From contig JAQTSG010000008.1 in NCBI GenBank assembly GCA_028711415.1, forward strand, positions 1-34,868: a DNA stretch of 34,868 nt, given 5' to 3'. The DNA comes from Patescibacteria group bacterium. Its GTDB lineage: Bacteria > Patescibacteriota > Patescibacteriia > Patescibacteriales > JAQTRU01. The notes beneath the pieces are model-generated. The model was given only the letters and a program-made list of their open reading frames with translations, had not been told where the DNA came from and ran no database searches. Positions 1 to 8,158 of this stretch are shown here, in pieces. The translations under genes and the position numbers were made by a program. Each line of letters starts with the position of its first letter. Position 1 is the first letter of the stretch.

Positions 1-1
1 C

Positions 2-2395
2 AATATGTCCTTTATTCTGATATTGTTAGTTATCTCCTTCGCCACGATTTTACGGGTGGAAAGTTACAGTTTAAAAACTATACTGCCGAAACTATTAATA
101 ATGGCTATTTTGATAAATTTTTCTAAAACTATTTTTGGGCTTTTAATAGATTTTTCCCAGGTAATAATGCTTACTTTTGCCAATTCTTTTAAAGAAGGCG
201 GCGGCTGGTTTATTAATATGTTCAGAATAGACGCTTGGAGCGAGGTGTCAAAGATATCAGCTGCACAGGATGCGAAAAATTGGGGGGCTGATACTTGGGG
301 CACGGCTTTAGCGGTTATAGCCGGAGTTATCGCCGCCATTATTACTTTGGTTATCGTAGCCGCGGTGCTGGCGGTTTTAGTGATGAGGATAGTTATGCTT
401 TGGATATACACGATTCTTTCCCCCCTGGTCTTTTTAGGATTTGCCTTCCCTCCCTTGCAAAAATACACTGGCCAAATTTGGGAAGATTTTACCAAGCAAT
501 TAGTAATTGGTCCGGTTTTGGCTTTTTTCCTTTGGTTATCCCTTACGACTGCGAGCGATAGTTCCTCGGCATTGTATGGCTTAGCAGCCACTAATAGCGA
601 TGATCAGCTTTGTGTTGGCATTGGCGCCTTTTTCTGCGAGAAAAATTTACAGAGTTTTATTATTGTTATCGGCCTTGTATTGGGCGGTTTGATGGTATCC
701 CAGCAAATGGGCGGATTTATAGCCAAAGCGGCCGGCAGCGGGACAAAATTAGCTACCGGAGGCCTTAAATTCGGTGGAGACTGGGCCGGCCGAAAATTCG
801 CTTTATTTAAAGGGTTTGAATATGGCAAGCCGGATGAAGAAACCGGCGAAACAAAAAGAATTTTCAGGGGATTTGAAGTAAGGCCATGGAAAATTTATGC
901 GGGAGTAAAAGAGTCGTTGAAGGATAAAGCGGCGGACGAAGAAGCAGACGCGGAGGCAAAAGCGGGGGCGGAGTTGCGCGAAGGCAGATTATTGGGCGCG
1001 CTCGGAGCGTCAAGGGATTTTACGGAAGCCGCGGCGCATGGATTTTTATATAATAAGGCTTGGCGGCCGGGCGAGAAGGGAGTTATATCTTCAACCATAA
1101 GAGCGAAGCAAGCGGGTAAAAAAATAAAAGAATTGGAAAAAGAAAAGAGAGCGGCCGAAAGAGAATGGGATGATGACCCCGACAACACAGCAAAAATGGA
1201 TAAAGTAGAAGAGATCAACAAAAAAATTGCTACAGTTAAAAAGGAAAATGAAAAATATAAAGCGCCTTATACTTTTTATGCCGACGCGAAAAGAATGGAA
1301 ATAATAAATGACCAGGCGAAAAAGCTGGGCGATAATGATAATGAGGAGGATCTGGTGGAAAAATTCAATGACGCTATCAGGCAGGGGCAGAAGAATTTAG
1401 CCAGCGCGATAGTTTTACACGCGGCTAAAGTGGGCCATAGCAATGAAGTGTTGGAAATGATAAAGGTGAAAGAGGATGTTATAAATGATAAAGGCAAAAC
1501 TGTTAGCAGTAAGGATAAGGGGGATACTTTTACCGCTGATAATGCCGGCTTAAAAGGCATGTTTAACCAATATTTTATTAAAGAATTGGGCATGAATAGG
1601 CAAGAGGCGTTAGCCATACAAAGTCAGTTTAGCGTTTTAGCTAAAAAGGCCAATCATTATAATCTTTCCGAAAGCGTCGGAACCAAAAATGGGCTTTTAG
1701 TTCAGCGGGATGACGCGACCCAAATGGCCCGGGCGGTTGGCGAGATGATGAAAGTGGATGTTGAGCGATTATTAAGGCAGTTTAACCGGCTGGGCCATGG
1801 CGGAGAAATACAGTATAATATCGGAGGTGAGGATAAAAGACTGTCTGATTTTAACCAGCAGGCCGAATCAGCTTTTTTTAAGCTAGCCGCTTCCTGGCAT
1901 CAGGAAGTAATTGACAGGCAAAGGTTTAATATGAATTACGCGCAAAATCTTTATAATACTTATAAGGTTGAGCGAGAAATTGAGGGAGTAGCCGGCTATG
2001 AACCGAACAAAGATCTTAAAGAAGCAATCACTGGTCCTTTTAAAAGTATCTTAACATCCGTAAAAGATTCAGGAAATATAGATGAAAAATATATTGATAA
2101 GACCGGAGAAGAAAATACTTATGGGCAGTTAGCTTTAGAAACCCTTAGATACGGCCAAAAAAAATATGAGGCGGCAGTATATTCTGACTATCAGGCGAGG
2201 ATAGCGCAGGAAAAAAATAAAGACAAGAAAAAAATGTTGGAGGCCGAGCTTGAAAAAGAAAAAGCAATTGGCAAGGCTCTTGAAGAGGAGATTACTAAAC
2301 AATTAGAAGCTATTCCAGAGTATGTGGCGGCTCTAAAAAAGAGGAATAAGAATCCGAAAATGACAAAGGAAAAAGTGGATGATTATCCAGGTTAA
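2..2395 (+). CDS. VirB6/TrbL-like T4SS membrane protein with long cytoplasmic tail, 5' truncated
   Basis: The frame is open to the left edge and the first Met (position 5) lies within a hydrophobic segment, so the true N-terminus is outside the window. From that Met, membrane segments appear at about residues 1-16, 28-60, 98-148, 165-182 and 216-235, the polytopic arrangement of VirB6/TrbL-type channel subunits of type IV secretion systems. After residue 250 comes about 550 residues of charged, soluble, partly coiled-coil sequence rich in Lys, Glu and Ala. Giant VirB6-like proteins with such tails are common near virB4 in CPR genomes; virB4 lies about 10 kb downstream here. The role is inferred from topology and context; no catalytic motif is visible. 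Confidence 0.72.
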   Translation, partial: NMSFILILLVISFATILRVESYSLKTILPKLLIMAILINFSKTIFGLLIDFSQVIMLTFANSFKEGGGWFINMFRIDAWSEVSKISAAQDAKNWGADTWGTALAVIAGVIAAIITLVIVAAVLAVLVMRIVMLWIYTILSPLVFLGFAFPPLQKYTGQIWEDFTKQLVIGPVLAFFLWLSLTTASDSSSALYGLAATNSDDQLCVGIGAFFCEKNLQSFIIVIGLVLGGLMVSQQMGGFIAKAAGSGTKLATGGLKFGGDWAGRKFALFKGFEYGKPDEETGETKRIFRGFEVRPWKIYAGVKESLKDKAADEEADAEAKAGAELREGRLLGALGASRDFTEAAAHGFLYNKAWRPGEKGVISSTIRAKQAGKKIKELEKEKRAAEREWDDDPDNTAKMDKVEEINKKIATVKKENEKYKAPYTFYADAKRMEIINDQAKKLGDNDNEEDLVEKFNDAIRQGQKNLASAIVLHAAKVGHSNEVLEMIKVKEDVINDKGKTVSSKDKGDTFTADNAGLKGMFNQYFIKELGMNRQEALAIQSQFSVLAKKANHYNLSESVGTKNGLLVQRDDATQMARAVGEMMKVDVERLLRQFNRLGHGGEIQYNIGGEDKRLSDFNQQAESAFFKLAASWHQEVIDRQRFNMNYAQNLYNTYKVEREIEGVAGYEPNKDLKEAITGPFKSILTSVKDSGNIDEKYIDKTGEENTYGQLALETLRYGQKKYEAAVYSDYQARIAQEKNKDKKKMLEAELEKEKAIGKALEEEITKQLEAIPEYVAALKKRNKNPKMTKEKVDDYPG

Positions 2396-2444
2396 TTTAA
2401 AAAAGTGGTTTAGAGTTTTATTGTATTCATAGAATTTTATATTT

Positions 2445-3332
2445 ATGCTGATCAGCGAAGCGCAATTAAATGATAAGAATTTTTTTAAAGAGATTGAAGA
2501 AAAATCCCGGGATTTTATTGATTATGACCAATTTCGCGAAGCTTATGACTTAGCGAAATTATTAGAGCAATCCCTTGACCAGGCGAAAGATTTTAAAGAC
2601 AGAAATTATGAATTATATCATTTATACGAGGACATAATTATAAAAATGAAATGGGTTGGCCTGCCGATTATGACGGAAAATATGGCGGAAGACTATTTCC
2701 AAAATCATTTGGCAAAGATTTTTAAGATTTCTTGGTATACTTTTGATAATTTATGGCGCAAACTGGAAGCGATTTTATTAAGCATAATGGTTTTTAGCGA
2801 GAGGGACAAATTTAAAAAGAGGTTAGCGCAGGCCCTGCTTAATAACCAGGAGAAAATAACCAGTAATAAGATAATCACTAATAACCAGGAAAAACAGCCG
2901 ACGATTGCTAATTGGATGCAGGATTATATTAGCAATTTAGGCACCGGCAAAATAAACAAATTAGCCAGGACGCAATATTTAATTAATGGCAAGAACATAA
3001 AAAATTTAACCGAAGAAGAAAGGAAAAAAATAAAGACTCTTTTTGATTTATATGAAAAATTGAAATTATCTTCGCTTACTCTAGAAGGTGTTGAGGAAGA
3101 AATACCCGTGGATGACCCCGGGCATGAAGGCGTAATTAAAGGAGGGGTTTTTGAACCCTATAAAGAGCCGAAGACATTAAGGCCCGTGGCAGAAAAACCG
3201 GAATCCCCTAAAGGCGGTTTAGACGAGACGGTTGAGTTGCAAAAAATGCTTGCCCAATACCCGGCCGGAAGTTTAGAGAGAAAAGCAGTGGAGGAAGAGT
3301 TGAGGAAACTGGAATTAGGAAATAAAAAATAA
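2445..3332 (+). CDS. Uncharacterised soluble protein next to the T4SS channel gene
   Basis: A 295-residue protein without signal peptide or membrane segment, not recognised. Residues 1-135 look mostly helical. Residues 195-215 form a charged helix, 220-260 are Pro/Gly/Glu-rich and probably disordered, and the last 25 residues are again a short charged helix. It follows the VirB6-like gene by 49 nt on the same strand with no terminator between, so co-transcription and a role as a cytoplasmic partner of the secretion apparatus are plausible but inferred. No clear Shine-Dalgarno precedes the ATG. Confidence 0.6.
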   Translation: MLISEAQLNDKNFFKEIEEKSRDFIDYDQFREAYDLAKLLEQSLDQAKDFKDRNYELYHLYEDIIIKMKWVGLPIMTENMAEDYFQNHLAKIFKISWYTFDNLWRKLEAILLSIMVFSERDKFKKRLAQALLNNQEKITSNKIITNNQEKQPTIANWMQDYISNLGTGKINKLARTQYLINGKNIKNLTEEERKKIKTLFDLYEKLKLSSLTLEGVEEEIPVDDPGHEGVIKGGVFEPYKEPKTLRPVAEKPESPKGGLDETVELQKMLAQYPAGSLERKAVEEELRKLELGNKK

Positions 3333-3343
3333 AAGTAATTTCT

Positions 3344-3816
3344 AATTTCTAATTCACCTAATTTCTAATAAAATGCCAAATAGCAAAGGTTCTGTAAAGT
3401 ATGATTTAGAAGAGAGAACGGCAAGATTTGGTGAAAATATTATTGAGTTTGCCAGAAAGTTATTAAAAGATGATATTACCAAGCGCATTATTCCGCAATT
3501 AGTGGGAGCCGGGACGGCAATTGGCTCTAATTACTGTGAAGCCGATTGCGCCGAAAGCAATAAAGACTTTATCCATAAAATGGCGATTGCGAATAAAGAA
3601 GCAAAAGAAGCTAAACATTTTTTGAGAATGTCGGCTAAAGCTTGCCCTGAATTATCTCCTGAAGCGCGGATACTTTGGAAAGAGGCGCATGAGCTTAATT
3701 TAATATTTACGACTATTATAAAGAACGCAAAGAATACTGAAAAGAAAAAAATATGAATTAGGAATTTTAGCCTTTTTAATTTTATTAGAAATTAGAAATT
3801 AGGTGAATTAGGAATT
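3344..3816. repeat. 26-nt inverted repeat enclosing an S23 gene
   Basis: The left arm 3344-3369 and right arm 3791-3816 are reverse complements at 25 of 26 positions (core words attagaaattaggtgaatta). The enclosed gene starts 3 nt after the left arm and ends 35 nt before the right arm. Partial copies of the same word lie outside and between the arms (3337-3350, about 3754-3766, 3867-3880). A transcript through the locus could fold into a long stem with the gene in the loop. Confidence 0.8.
3373..3756 (+). CDS. Four-helix bundle protein, S23/23S rRNA intervening-sequence family (copy 1)
   Basis: 127 residues with the helical pattern of the S23/IVS four-helix-bundle family. The signature around residues 43-60 (LVGAGTAIGSNYCEAD) and the following DFIHKMAIANKEAKEAKHF block are typical. 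Family members were first found inside stem-loop intervening sequences of 23S rRNA genes, but most occur elsewhere; their biochemical role is unclear and nucleic acid binding has been suggested. No rRNA is present in this window. The gene interrupts the order T4SS genes / methyl cycle genes and sits inside a 26-nt inverted repeat. There is no Shine-Dalgarno; the ATG lies directly after the left repeat arm. Confidence 0.88.
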   Translation: MPNSKGSVKYDLEERTARFGENIIEFARKLLKDDITKRIIPQLVGAGTAIGSNYCEADCAESNKDFIHKMAIANKEAKEAKHFLRMSAKACPELSPEARILWKEAHELNLIFTTIIKNAKNTEKKKI

Positions 3817-3892
3817 GTATATTTATCTAATTTTTTACTTCTAAATTCTTACTTTATATCATTCCTAATTCGCCATTTAAAGCCGAAAAAAC

Positions 3893-4885
3893 ATGAAAAA
3901 TGATAAAAAGATTTTAGTAAGCGGGTCGCTGGTCTATGACAGAATCATGGATTTTCCCGGAGAATTTAAGGACCATATTTTGCCAGACAAGATTCATATA
4001 TTAAACGTAAGCTTTACTATAAACAAGCTGCGGGAGAGTTTCGGCGGCACGGCCGGCAATATCGCTTATAATCTGTCCTTATTGGGAGAAAAACCGATAA
4101 TTTTAGGAATGGGTGGGGCGGATTTTTTTAAATACGAAAATTGGCTAAAAAAGCAGAAGATAGACGTTTCCAGAATTAAAAAGTCTGAAAAAGAGCTGAC
4201 GGCGAGCGCTTATATTATCACGGATAAAGCGGATAATCAGATTACAGGTTTTTATCCCGGCCCAAGAGATATAGAAAATTGTCGAAGGGTAGTGGCTTTA
4301 ATTAACCCCCCTACCCCCCTTTCGAAGGGGGGCATGATGGGAGATGGCCTGGCTATTATTTCGCCCGACCTAGTTGCCAGAATGCTGGAATATGTTAAAA
4401 TATTCAAGCGATATAAATTTCCCTATATTTTTGATCCCGGGCAGCAGATCACCAGTTTTTCCAAAAAAGAATTAAGGTGGGCCATAACCGGCTCCAGAGT
4501 TTTAATCGGCAATGACTACGAAATTCAACTGATTCTAAAAAAACTGGCCATAAATTTGGCCGGACTGGAAAAGATGACGGAAATACTGGTAATTACCAAG
4601 GGCGCTCGAGGTTCGGAAATTCATAGTGATAGCAAGATCATAAGAATTCCTCCAGCTAAGCCGAAAAATACTTCTGACCCGACCGGAGCCGGCGACGCTT
4701 ACCGGGCCGGGTTAATAAAAGGTTTGGCGGAAGGCTGGCCATTAGAGAAAACCGGGCGGCTAGCCGGTCTGGTGGCGGTCTATACGGTAGAGAAGTATGG
4801 GACGCAAACACACTATTTCAACTGGAAGGAATTGGAGAAGAGATATAAGGAGAACTATAGAGAAAGTTTATATTTTTTTTCTTAA
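3893..4885 (+). CDS. PfkB-family carbohydrate/nucleoside kinase, probable adenosine kinase
   Basis: 330 residues with both PfkB signatures: the glycine-rich GGTAGN block at 51-56 and DPTGAGDA at 262-269, whose last Asp (D268) is the expected catalytic base. The family phosphorylates sugars or nucleosides with ATP. Location directly before ahcY and metK favours adenosine as substrate, converting the adenosine released from S-adenosylhomocysteine to AMP; this is inference from context. Residues about 139-152 (NPPTPLSKGG) are encoded by a GC-rich palindrome at 4314-4332 and look like an in-frame repeat insertion in a loop. No Shine-Dalgarno is evident; AT-rich palindromic spacers flank the gene on both sides. 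Confidence 0.85.
   Translation: MKNDKKILVSGSLVYDRIMDFPGEFKDHILPDKIHILNVSFTINKLRESFGGTAGNIAYNLSLLGEKPIILGMGGADFFKYENWLKKQKIDVSRIKKSEKELTASAYIITDKADNQITGFYPGPRDIENCRRVVALINPPTPLSKGGMMGDGLAIISPDLVARMLEYVKIFKRYKFPYIFDPGQQITSFSKKELRWAITGSRVLIGNDYEIQLILKKLAINLAGLEKMTEILVITKGARGSEIHSDSKIIRIPPAKPKNTSDPTGAGDAYRAGLIKGLAEGWPLEKTGRLAGLVAVYTVEKYGTQTHYFNWKELEKRYKENYRESLYFFS
4314..4332. repeat. GC-rich palindrome inside the PfkB kinase gene
   Basis: C6-TT-tcg-AA-G6 palindrome read in frame as part of the kinase. The same core occurs between comF and its upstream neighbour (30811-30827), and half copies lie at 31813-31840, so it belongs to a dispersed repeat family. Confidence 0.75.
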
Positions 4886-5004
4886 TGAAAAATTTAAAAA
4901 TCAAAATGAAAAATTAAGGTATCCCGCTACGCGGGATGAATTTTTAATTTTAAACTGTCATTTTACATTTTGAGATTTACATTTTAAATTTTATAAGTAA
5001 TAAG
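4886..5004. repeat. AT-rich imperfect palindrome with ATCCCGC hairpin (family with 7588-7700)
   Basis: The spacer holds words of the type aaaatcaaaatgaaaaatt and, opposite them, attttacattttgagattt, so the two halves are imperfectly self-complementary. In the middle is a perfect hairpin, ATCCCGC-tac-GCGGGAT (4921-4937). The right half (about 4955-4993) is largely the reverse complement of 7600-7640, showing that both spacers belong to one dispersed family. No gene or promoter is evident. Confidence 0.65.
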
Positions 5005-5013
5005 ATGATATTT

Positions 5014-6294
5014 ATGAAGTATGATATTAAAAATATAAAGATGTCAGCCGGTGGCAAAAAACGCATAGAGTGGGCGGAAAAAGATATGCCGGTTTTAGGC
5101 AAGGTAAGGGAGGAATTTCTAAACAAAAAACCTTTTGCTGGCAAAAAAATGGCGGCTTGTTTGCATATTACGGCCGAAACCGCTAATTTAGCCAGGACCC
5201 TGAAAGCGGGCGGGGCCGATATTGTTTTATGCGCTTCCAACCCTTTGTCCACGCAGGATGACGTGGCGGCGGCTTTGGTGAATGATTATAAAATTTCAGT
5301 TTTTGCCGTAAAAGGCGAAGACAGAAAAACCTATTATAAGCATTTACGAGCGGCTTTAGCGCATAAGCCGGTTATTACTATGGACGATGGGGCGGATTTA
5401 ATTTCTCTGCTTCATAGCGAATTCAAAAATTGGGCGCCGAGAATTTTAGGCAGTATGGAAGAAACCACGACCGGCGTAATCAGGTTAAAATCTTTGGAAG
5501 AAAGCGGCAAATTAAAAGTGCCGATTATCGCCGTGAACGACGCTCGCACTAAAAATTTATTTGATAACCGTTATGGCACGGGCCAGTCAACCATTGACGG
5601 CATAATTCGGGCAACCGATATTTTGCTTGCTGGTAAAAATGTAGTTTTAGCCGGTTATGGCTGGTGCGGCCGGGGAATGGCGACGCGGGCGCGCGGCATG
5701 GGCGCTAAAGTGATTATTACCGAGGTAGATGAAATTAAGGCCTTAGAAGCGGCTATGGACGGCTTTGCGGTTATGTCTATGAGCCAGGCGGCTAAAATTG
5801 GAGATCTTTTCTGTACCTTAACCGGTGATATAAGAGTAATTAGAAAAGAACATTTTGAAGTTATGAAAGACGGGGCTATCGTCTGCAATTCCGGGCATTT
5901 TGACGTGGAAATTGATATCCCGGCTTTGGCTAAGATGGCCAAAAAAATAAATAAAAATGTAAGAAATTTTGTGGACGAATATGTAATAAAAACTAGAAAC
6001 ACAAAAACACAAAAACACAAAAACATCTATCTTCTAGCACAGGGGAGATTGATAAATTTGGCGGCGGCGGAAGGGCATCCAGCTTCGGTAATGGATATGA
6101 GTTTTTCCACCCAGGCCTTGGCCGCCGCATACGTGGCGGAGAGTAAAAAGAAGCTGGAAAACCGAGTTTATAATGTTCCGGCAGACATTGAAAATCAGGT
6201 GGCTAAACTGAAATTAAAATCAATGGGAATTGAGATAGATAAATTAACGCCGGAGCAGGAAAAATATTTGAAGTCGTGGGAAATCGGCACTTAA
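5014..6294 (+). CDS. ahcY: Adenosylhomocysteinase (S-adenosyl-L-homocysteine hydrolase)
   Basis: Hydrolyses S-adenosylhomocysteine to adenosine and homocysteine with bound NAD+. Recognised by the HITAETANL block, the CASNPLSTQDD substrate segment, the NAD-binding GYGWCGRG loop (residues 214-221 from this start) and EGHPASVMDMSF near the C-terminus. I chose the ATG at 5014 (MKYDIKNI) over 5005 because family members begin MKYDIKD. The protein ends ...YLKSWEIGT, without the KPDHYRY tail of the common bacterial and eukaryotic form, which matches the shorter archaeal/Thermotoga-type enzyme. Residues about 326-339 (RNTKTQKHKN) come from a tandem acacaaaa-type DNA repeat and look like an expanded loop. 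Neighbours are a probable adenosine kinase and metK. Confidence 0.95.
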   Translation: MKYDIKNIKMSAGGKKRIEWAEKDMPVLGKVREEFLNKKPFAGKKMAACLHITAETANLARTLKAGGADIVLCASNPLSTQDDVAAALVNDYKISVFAVKGEDRKTYYKHLRAALAHKPVITMDDGADLISLLHSEFKNWAPRILGSMEETTTGVIRLKSLEESGKLKVPIIAVNDARTKNLFDNRYGTGQSTIDGIIRATDILLAGKNVVLAGYGWCGRGMATRARGMGAKVIITEVDEIKALEAAMDGFAVMSMSQAAKIGDLFCTLTGDIRVIRKEHFEVMKDGAIVCNSGHFDVEIDIPALAKMAKKINKNVRNFVDEYVIKTRNTKTQKHKNIYLLAQGRLINLAAAEGHPASVMDMSFSTQALAAAYVAESKKKLENRVYNVPADIENQVAKLKLKSMGIEIDKLTPEQEKYLKSWEIGT

Positions 6295-6302
6295 ATTAAA
6301 GT

Positions 6303-6392
6303 AAAAAGTTATAAAGTTCATAAAGTTATAAAGTTGCTTAATTTATGGCACTCCGAAAACTTTATGGACTTTATAACTTTATAAACTTTTAA
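6303..6392. repeat. AT-rich imperfect palindrome (family with 9454-9547)
   Basis: The left half is built of aaagttataaagttcataa words and the right half of ttatggactttataacttt words, so the two halves pair over roughly 30 nt around a short centre near 6340-6358. The same family occurs at 9454-9547. It separates ahcY and metK; no promoter or Shine-Dalgarno is recognisable. Confidence 0.7.
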
Positions 6393-6416
6393 CTAATAAT
6401 TTTAATAAACAAGTTT

Positions 6417-7583
6417 ATGAGCGAGAAGAATATTAAGTTAATCACCTCGGAGTCCGTGACCGAGGGCCATCCGGATAAAGTTTGCGACCAAATCAGCGAC
6501 GCGGTTTTAGACGAGATGTTAAAACAAGACCCGGACAGCCATACCGGCATAGAATGCTTCTGCACGACCGGTTTGGTTTTAGTCGGCGGCGAAGCTAAAA
6601 CCAGAGCTTATGTTAATCTGGAAAAAGTTGTCAGAAGAGTTTTGCGGGAGATCGGTTATGATAAGCAGGAATATGGATTTTGCAGCGATGATGTTGGTGT
6701 CATCGCTACTTTGCATGAGCAAAGCCCGGATATTGCTCAAGGCGTTGAAGGTACGGGCGATTATAAAGAACAAGGCGCCGGCGACCAGGGTTTGATGTTC
6801 GGCTATGCCACAAACGAAACTCCGGAATTTATGCCTTTGCCTATAGTGCTGGCTCATAAACTCACAAAAAAATTAGCCCAAGTCAGAAAAGAAGGAGTTT
6901 TGCCTTATTTGCGGCCGGATGGCAAAAGCCAGGTAACTGTGCAATATGAAGACGGGAAAGCTACCAGAATTGAAACCGTGGTAATTGCCGCTCATCACAG
7001 TGAAAAAATAGAAGAAGAAAAATTAAGGGCGGATATAAAAGAAAAAGTAATAAAACCGATCTTAGGCGATTTATTTGATGACAAAACTAAAGTTTTCATA
7101 AACTCCACCGGCCGTTTTGTTTTCGGCGGACCGCCGGCCGATGCCGGTTTAACGGGGAGAAAAATTATCGTTGACACTTATGGCGGGGTCGGGGCTCATG
7201 GCGGCGGGTGCTTTTCCGGTAAATGCCCGACTAAAGTAGACCGTTCCGGCGCTTACATGGCCAGGCACGCGGCGAAAAATATCGTAGCGGCCGGCTTAGC
7301 GGAAAAATGCGAACTCCAGGTGGCCTATTCTATCGGCGTGGCGGAGCCGGTCGGAATTTATGTAAACACTTTCGGCACCAACAAAATTCCGGAAGAAAAA
7401 ATTATTGATTTGATAAAAAAGAATTTTGATTTCCGGCCCAAAGCCATAATTGATTATCTTAATTTAAAGAGGCCAATTTACCAGAAAACCGCGGCTTATG
7501 GACATTTTGGCCGCGATGATAAAGATTTTATCTGGGAGAAAACGGATAAGGCGGAACTGTTAAAGAAAGAAGCGGGATTATAA
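6417..7583 (+). CDS. metK: S-adenosylmethionine synthetase
   Basis: 388 residues, normal length for methionine adenosyltransferase, which forms SAM from methionine and ATP. Seen are the N-terminal [13 protein letters not shown] block (metal-binding Asp at D20), [12 protein letters not shown] near residue 120, [12 protein letters not shown], and KVDRSGAY. Two residues differ from the usual GGGAFSGKDPTKVDRS consensus: this protein has [16 protein letters not shown] (about residues 261-276), a Cys replacing the Asp after the first Lys. The catalytic Lys residues and the Asp of KVDRS are kept. It is the last gene of the kinase-ahcY-metK module. Palindromic spacers on both sides leave it unclear whether the three form one transcript. 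Confidence 0.97.
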   Translation: MSEKNIKLITSESVTEGHPDKVCDQISDAVLDEMLKQDPDSHTGIECFCTTGLVLVGGEAKTRAYVNLEKVVRRVLREIGYDKQEYGFCSDDVGVIATLHEQSPDIAQGVEGTGDYKEQGAGDQGLMFGYATNETPEFMPLPIVLAHKLTKKLAQVRKEGVLPYLRPDGKSQVTVQYEDGKATRIETVVIAAHHSEKIEEEKLRADIKEKVIKPILGDLFDDKTKVFINSTGRFVFGGPPADAGLTGRKIIVDTYGGVGAHGGGCFSGKCPTKVDRSGAYMARHAAKNIVAAGLAEKCELQVAYSIGVAEPVGIYVNTFGTNKIPEEKIIDLIKKNFDFRPKAIIDYLNLKRPIYQKTAAYGHFGRDDKDFIWEKTDKAELLKKEAGL

Positions 7584-7587
7584 TAGC

Positions 7588-7700
7588 TAAATTAAAAAAT
7601 CAAATCTCAAAATGTAAAATGACATTTAAAAATGTTAAAATTAATAATTTTATAATTTTACATTGTCATTTTGATTTTTGATTTTTACATTTTGATATCA
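7588..7700. repeat. AT-rich imperfect palindrome (family with 4886-5004)
   Basis: The left half contains caaatctcaaaatgtaaaat and the right half attttacattgtcattttga, giving an imperfect inverted repeat around the TAATTTTATAATT centre near 7645-7660. The left half is near-complementary to the right half of the 4886-5004 spacer. No gene is seen. Confidence 0.65.
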
Positions 7701-7726
7701 TTTGTGGCTCTGATTTATTATCTATT

Positions 7727-8140
7727 ATGGAGAAAGTTATGTGCTTCGGCACCTTTGATAATTTGCATCCCGGTCATTTATCATACTTAAGTCAGGCTAG
7801 GGGATACGGAGACTATTTAATTGTAATTGTGGCTCGTGATGTGAATGTGAAAAAGTTAAAAGGAAAATTTCCGCGCCAGAAGGAAAAATCGCGGTTAGGG
7901 AAGATAAAAAATATAAGTTTTGTTGATAAGGCCGTTTTGGGCCAGCTAAAGGATAAATTTAAAGTAATAAAGAAATTCAGGCCGTCAGTTATTTGTTTAG
8001 GATATGACCAAATGGTTAATATTAATGGACTGAAAAAATTTTTTTCTGGTAAAATTATTAGGTTAAAGCCGTATAAGGAGAATGTCTATAAGTCTTCAAG
8101 GTTATCTAAAATAAATGGAGGGCAAGCGCGGGAAGTCTAA
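7727..8140 (+). CDS. Cytidylyltransferase-like nucleotidyltransferase, probable FMN adenylyltransferase (RibL-like)
   Basis: 137 residues, a single nucleotidyltransferase alpha/beta-phosphodiesterase domain. The GTFDNLHPGH motif (residues 8-17, HxGH type) binds the nucleotide; the usual second signature (ISSTxIR type) is replaced by a KSSRLSK tail. Relatives include glycerol-3-phosphate cytidylyltransferase, RfaE C-terminal domains and archaeal FAD synthetase RibL. The next gene, 18 nt downstream, carries a riboflavin kinase domain, which favours FMN to FAD conversion. The substrate is inferred from this context. No Shine-Dalgarno is visible. Confidence 0.8.
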   Translation: MEKVMCFGTFDNLHPGHLSYLSQARGYGDYLIVIVARDVNVKKLKGKFPRQKEKSRLGKIKNISFVDKAVLGQLKDKFKVIKKFRPSVICLGYDQMVNINGLKKFFSGKIIRLKPYKENVYKSSRLSKINGGQAREV

Positions 8141-8158
8141 TCTTCTCGCCTTTAGTTT

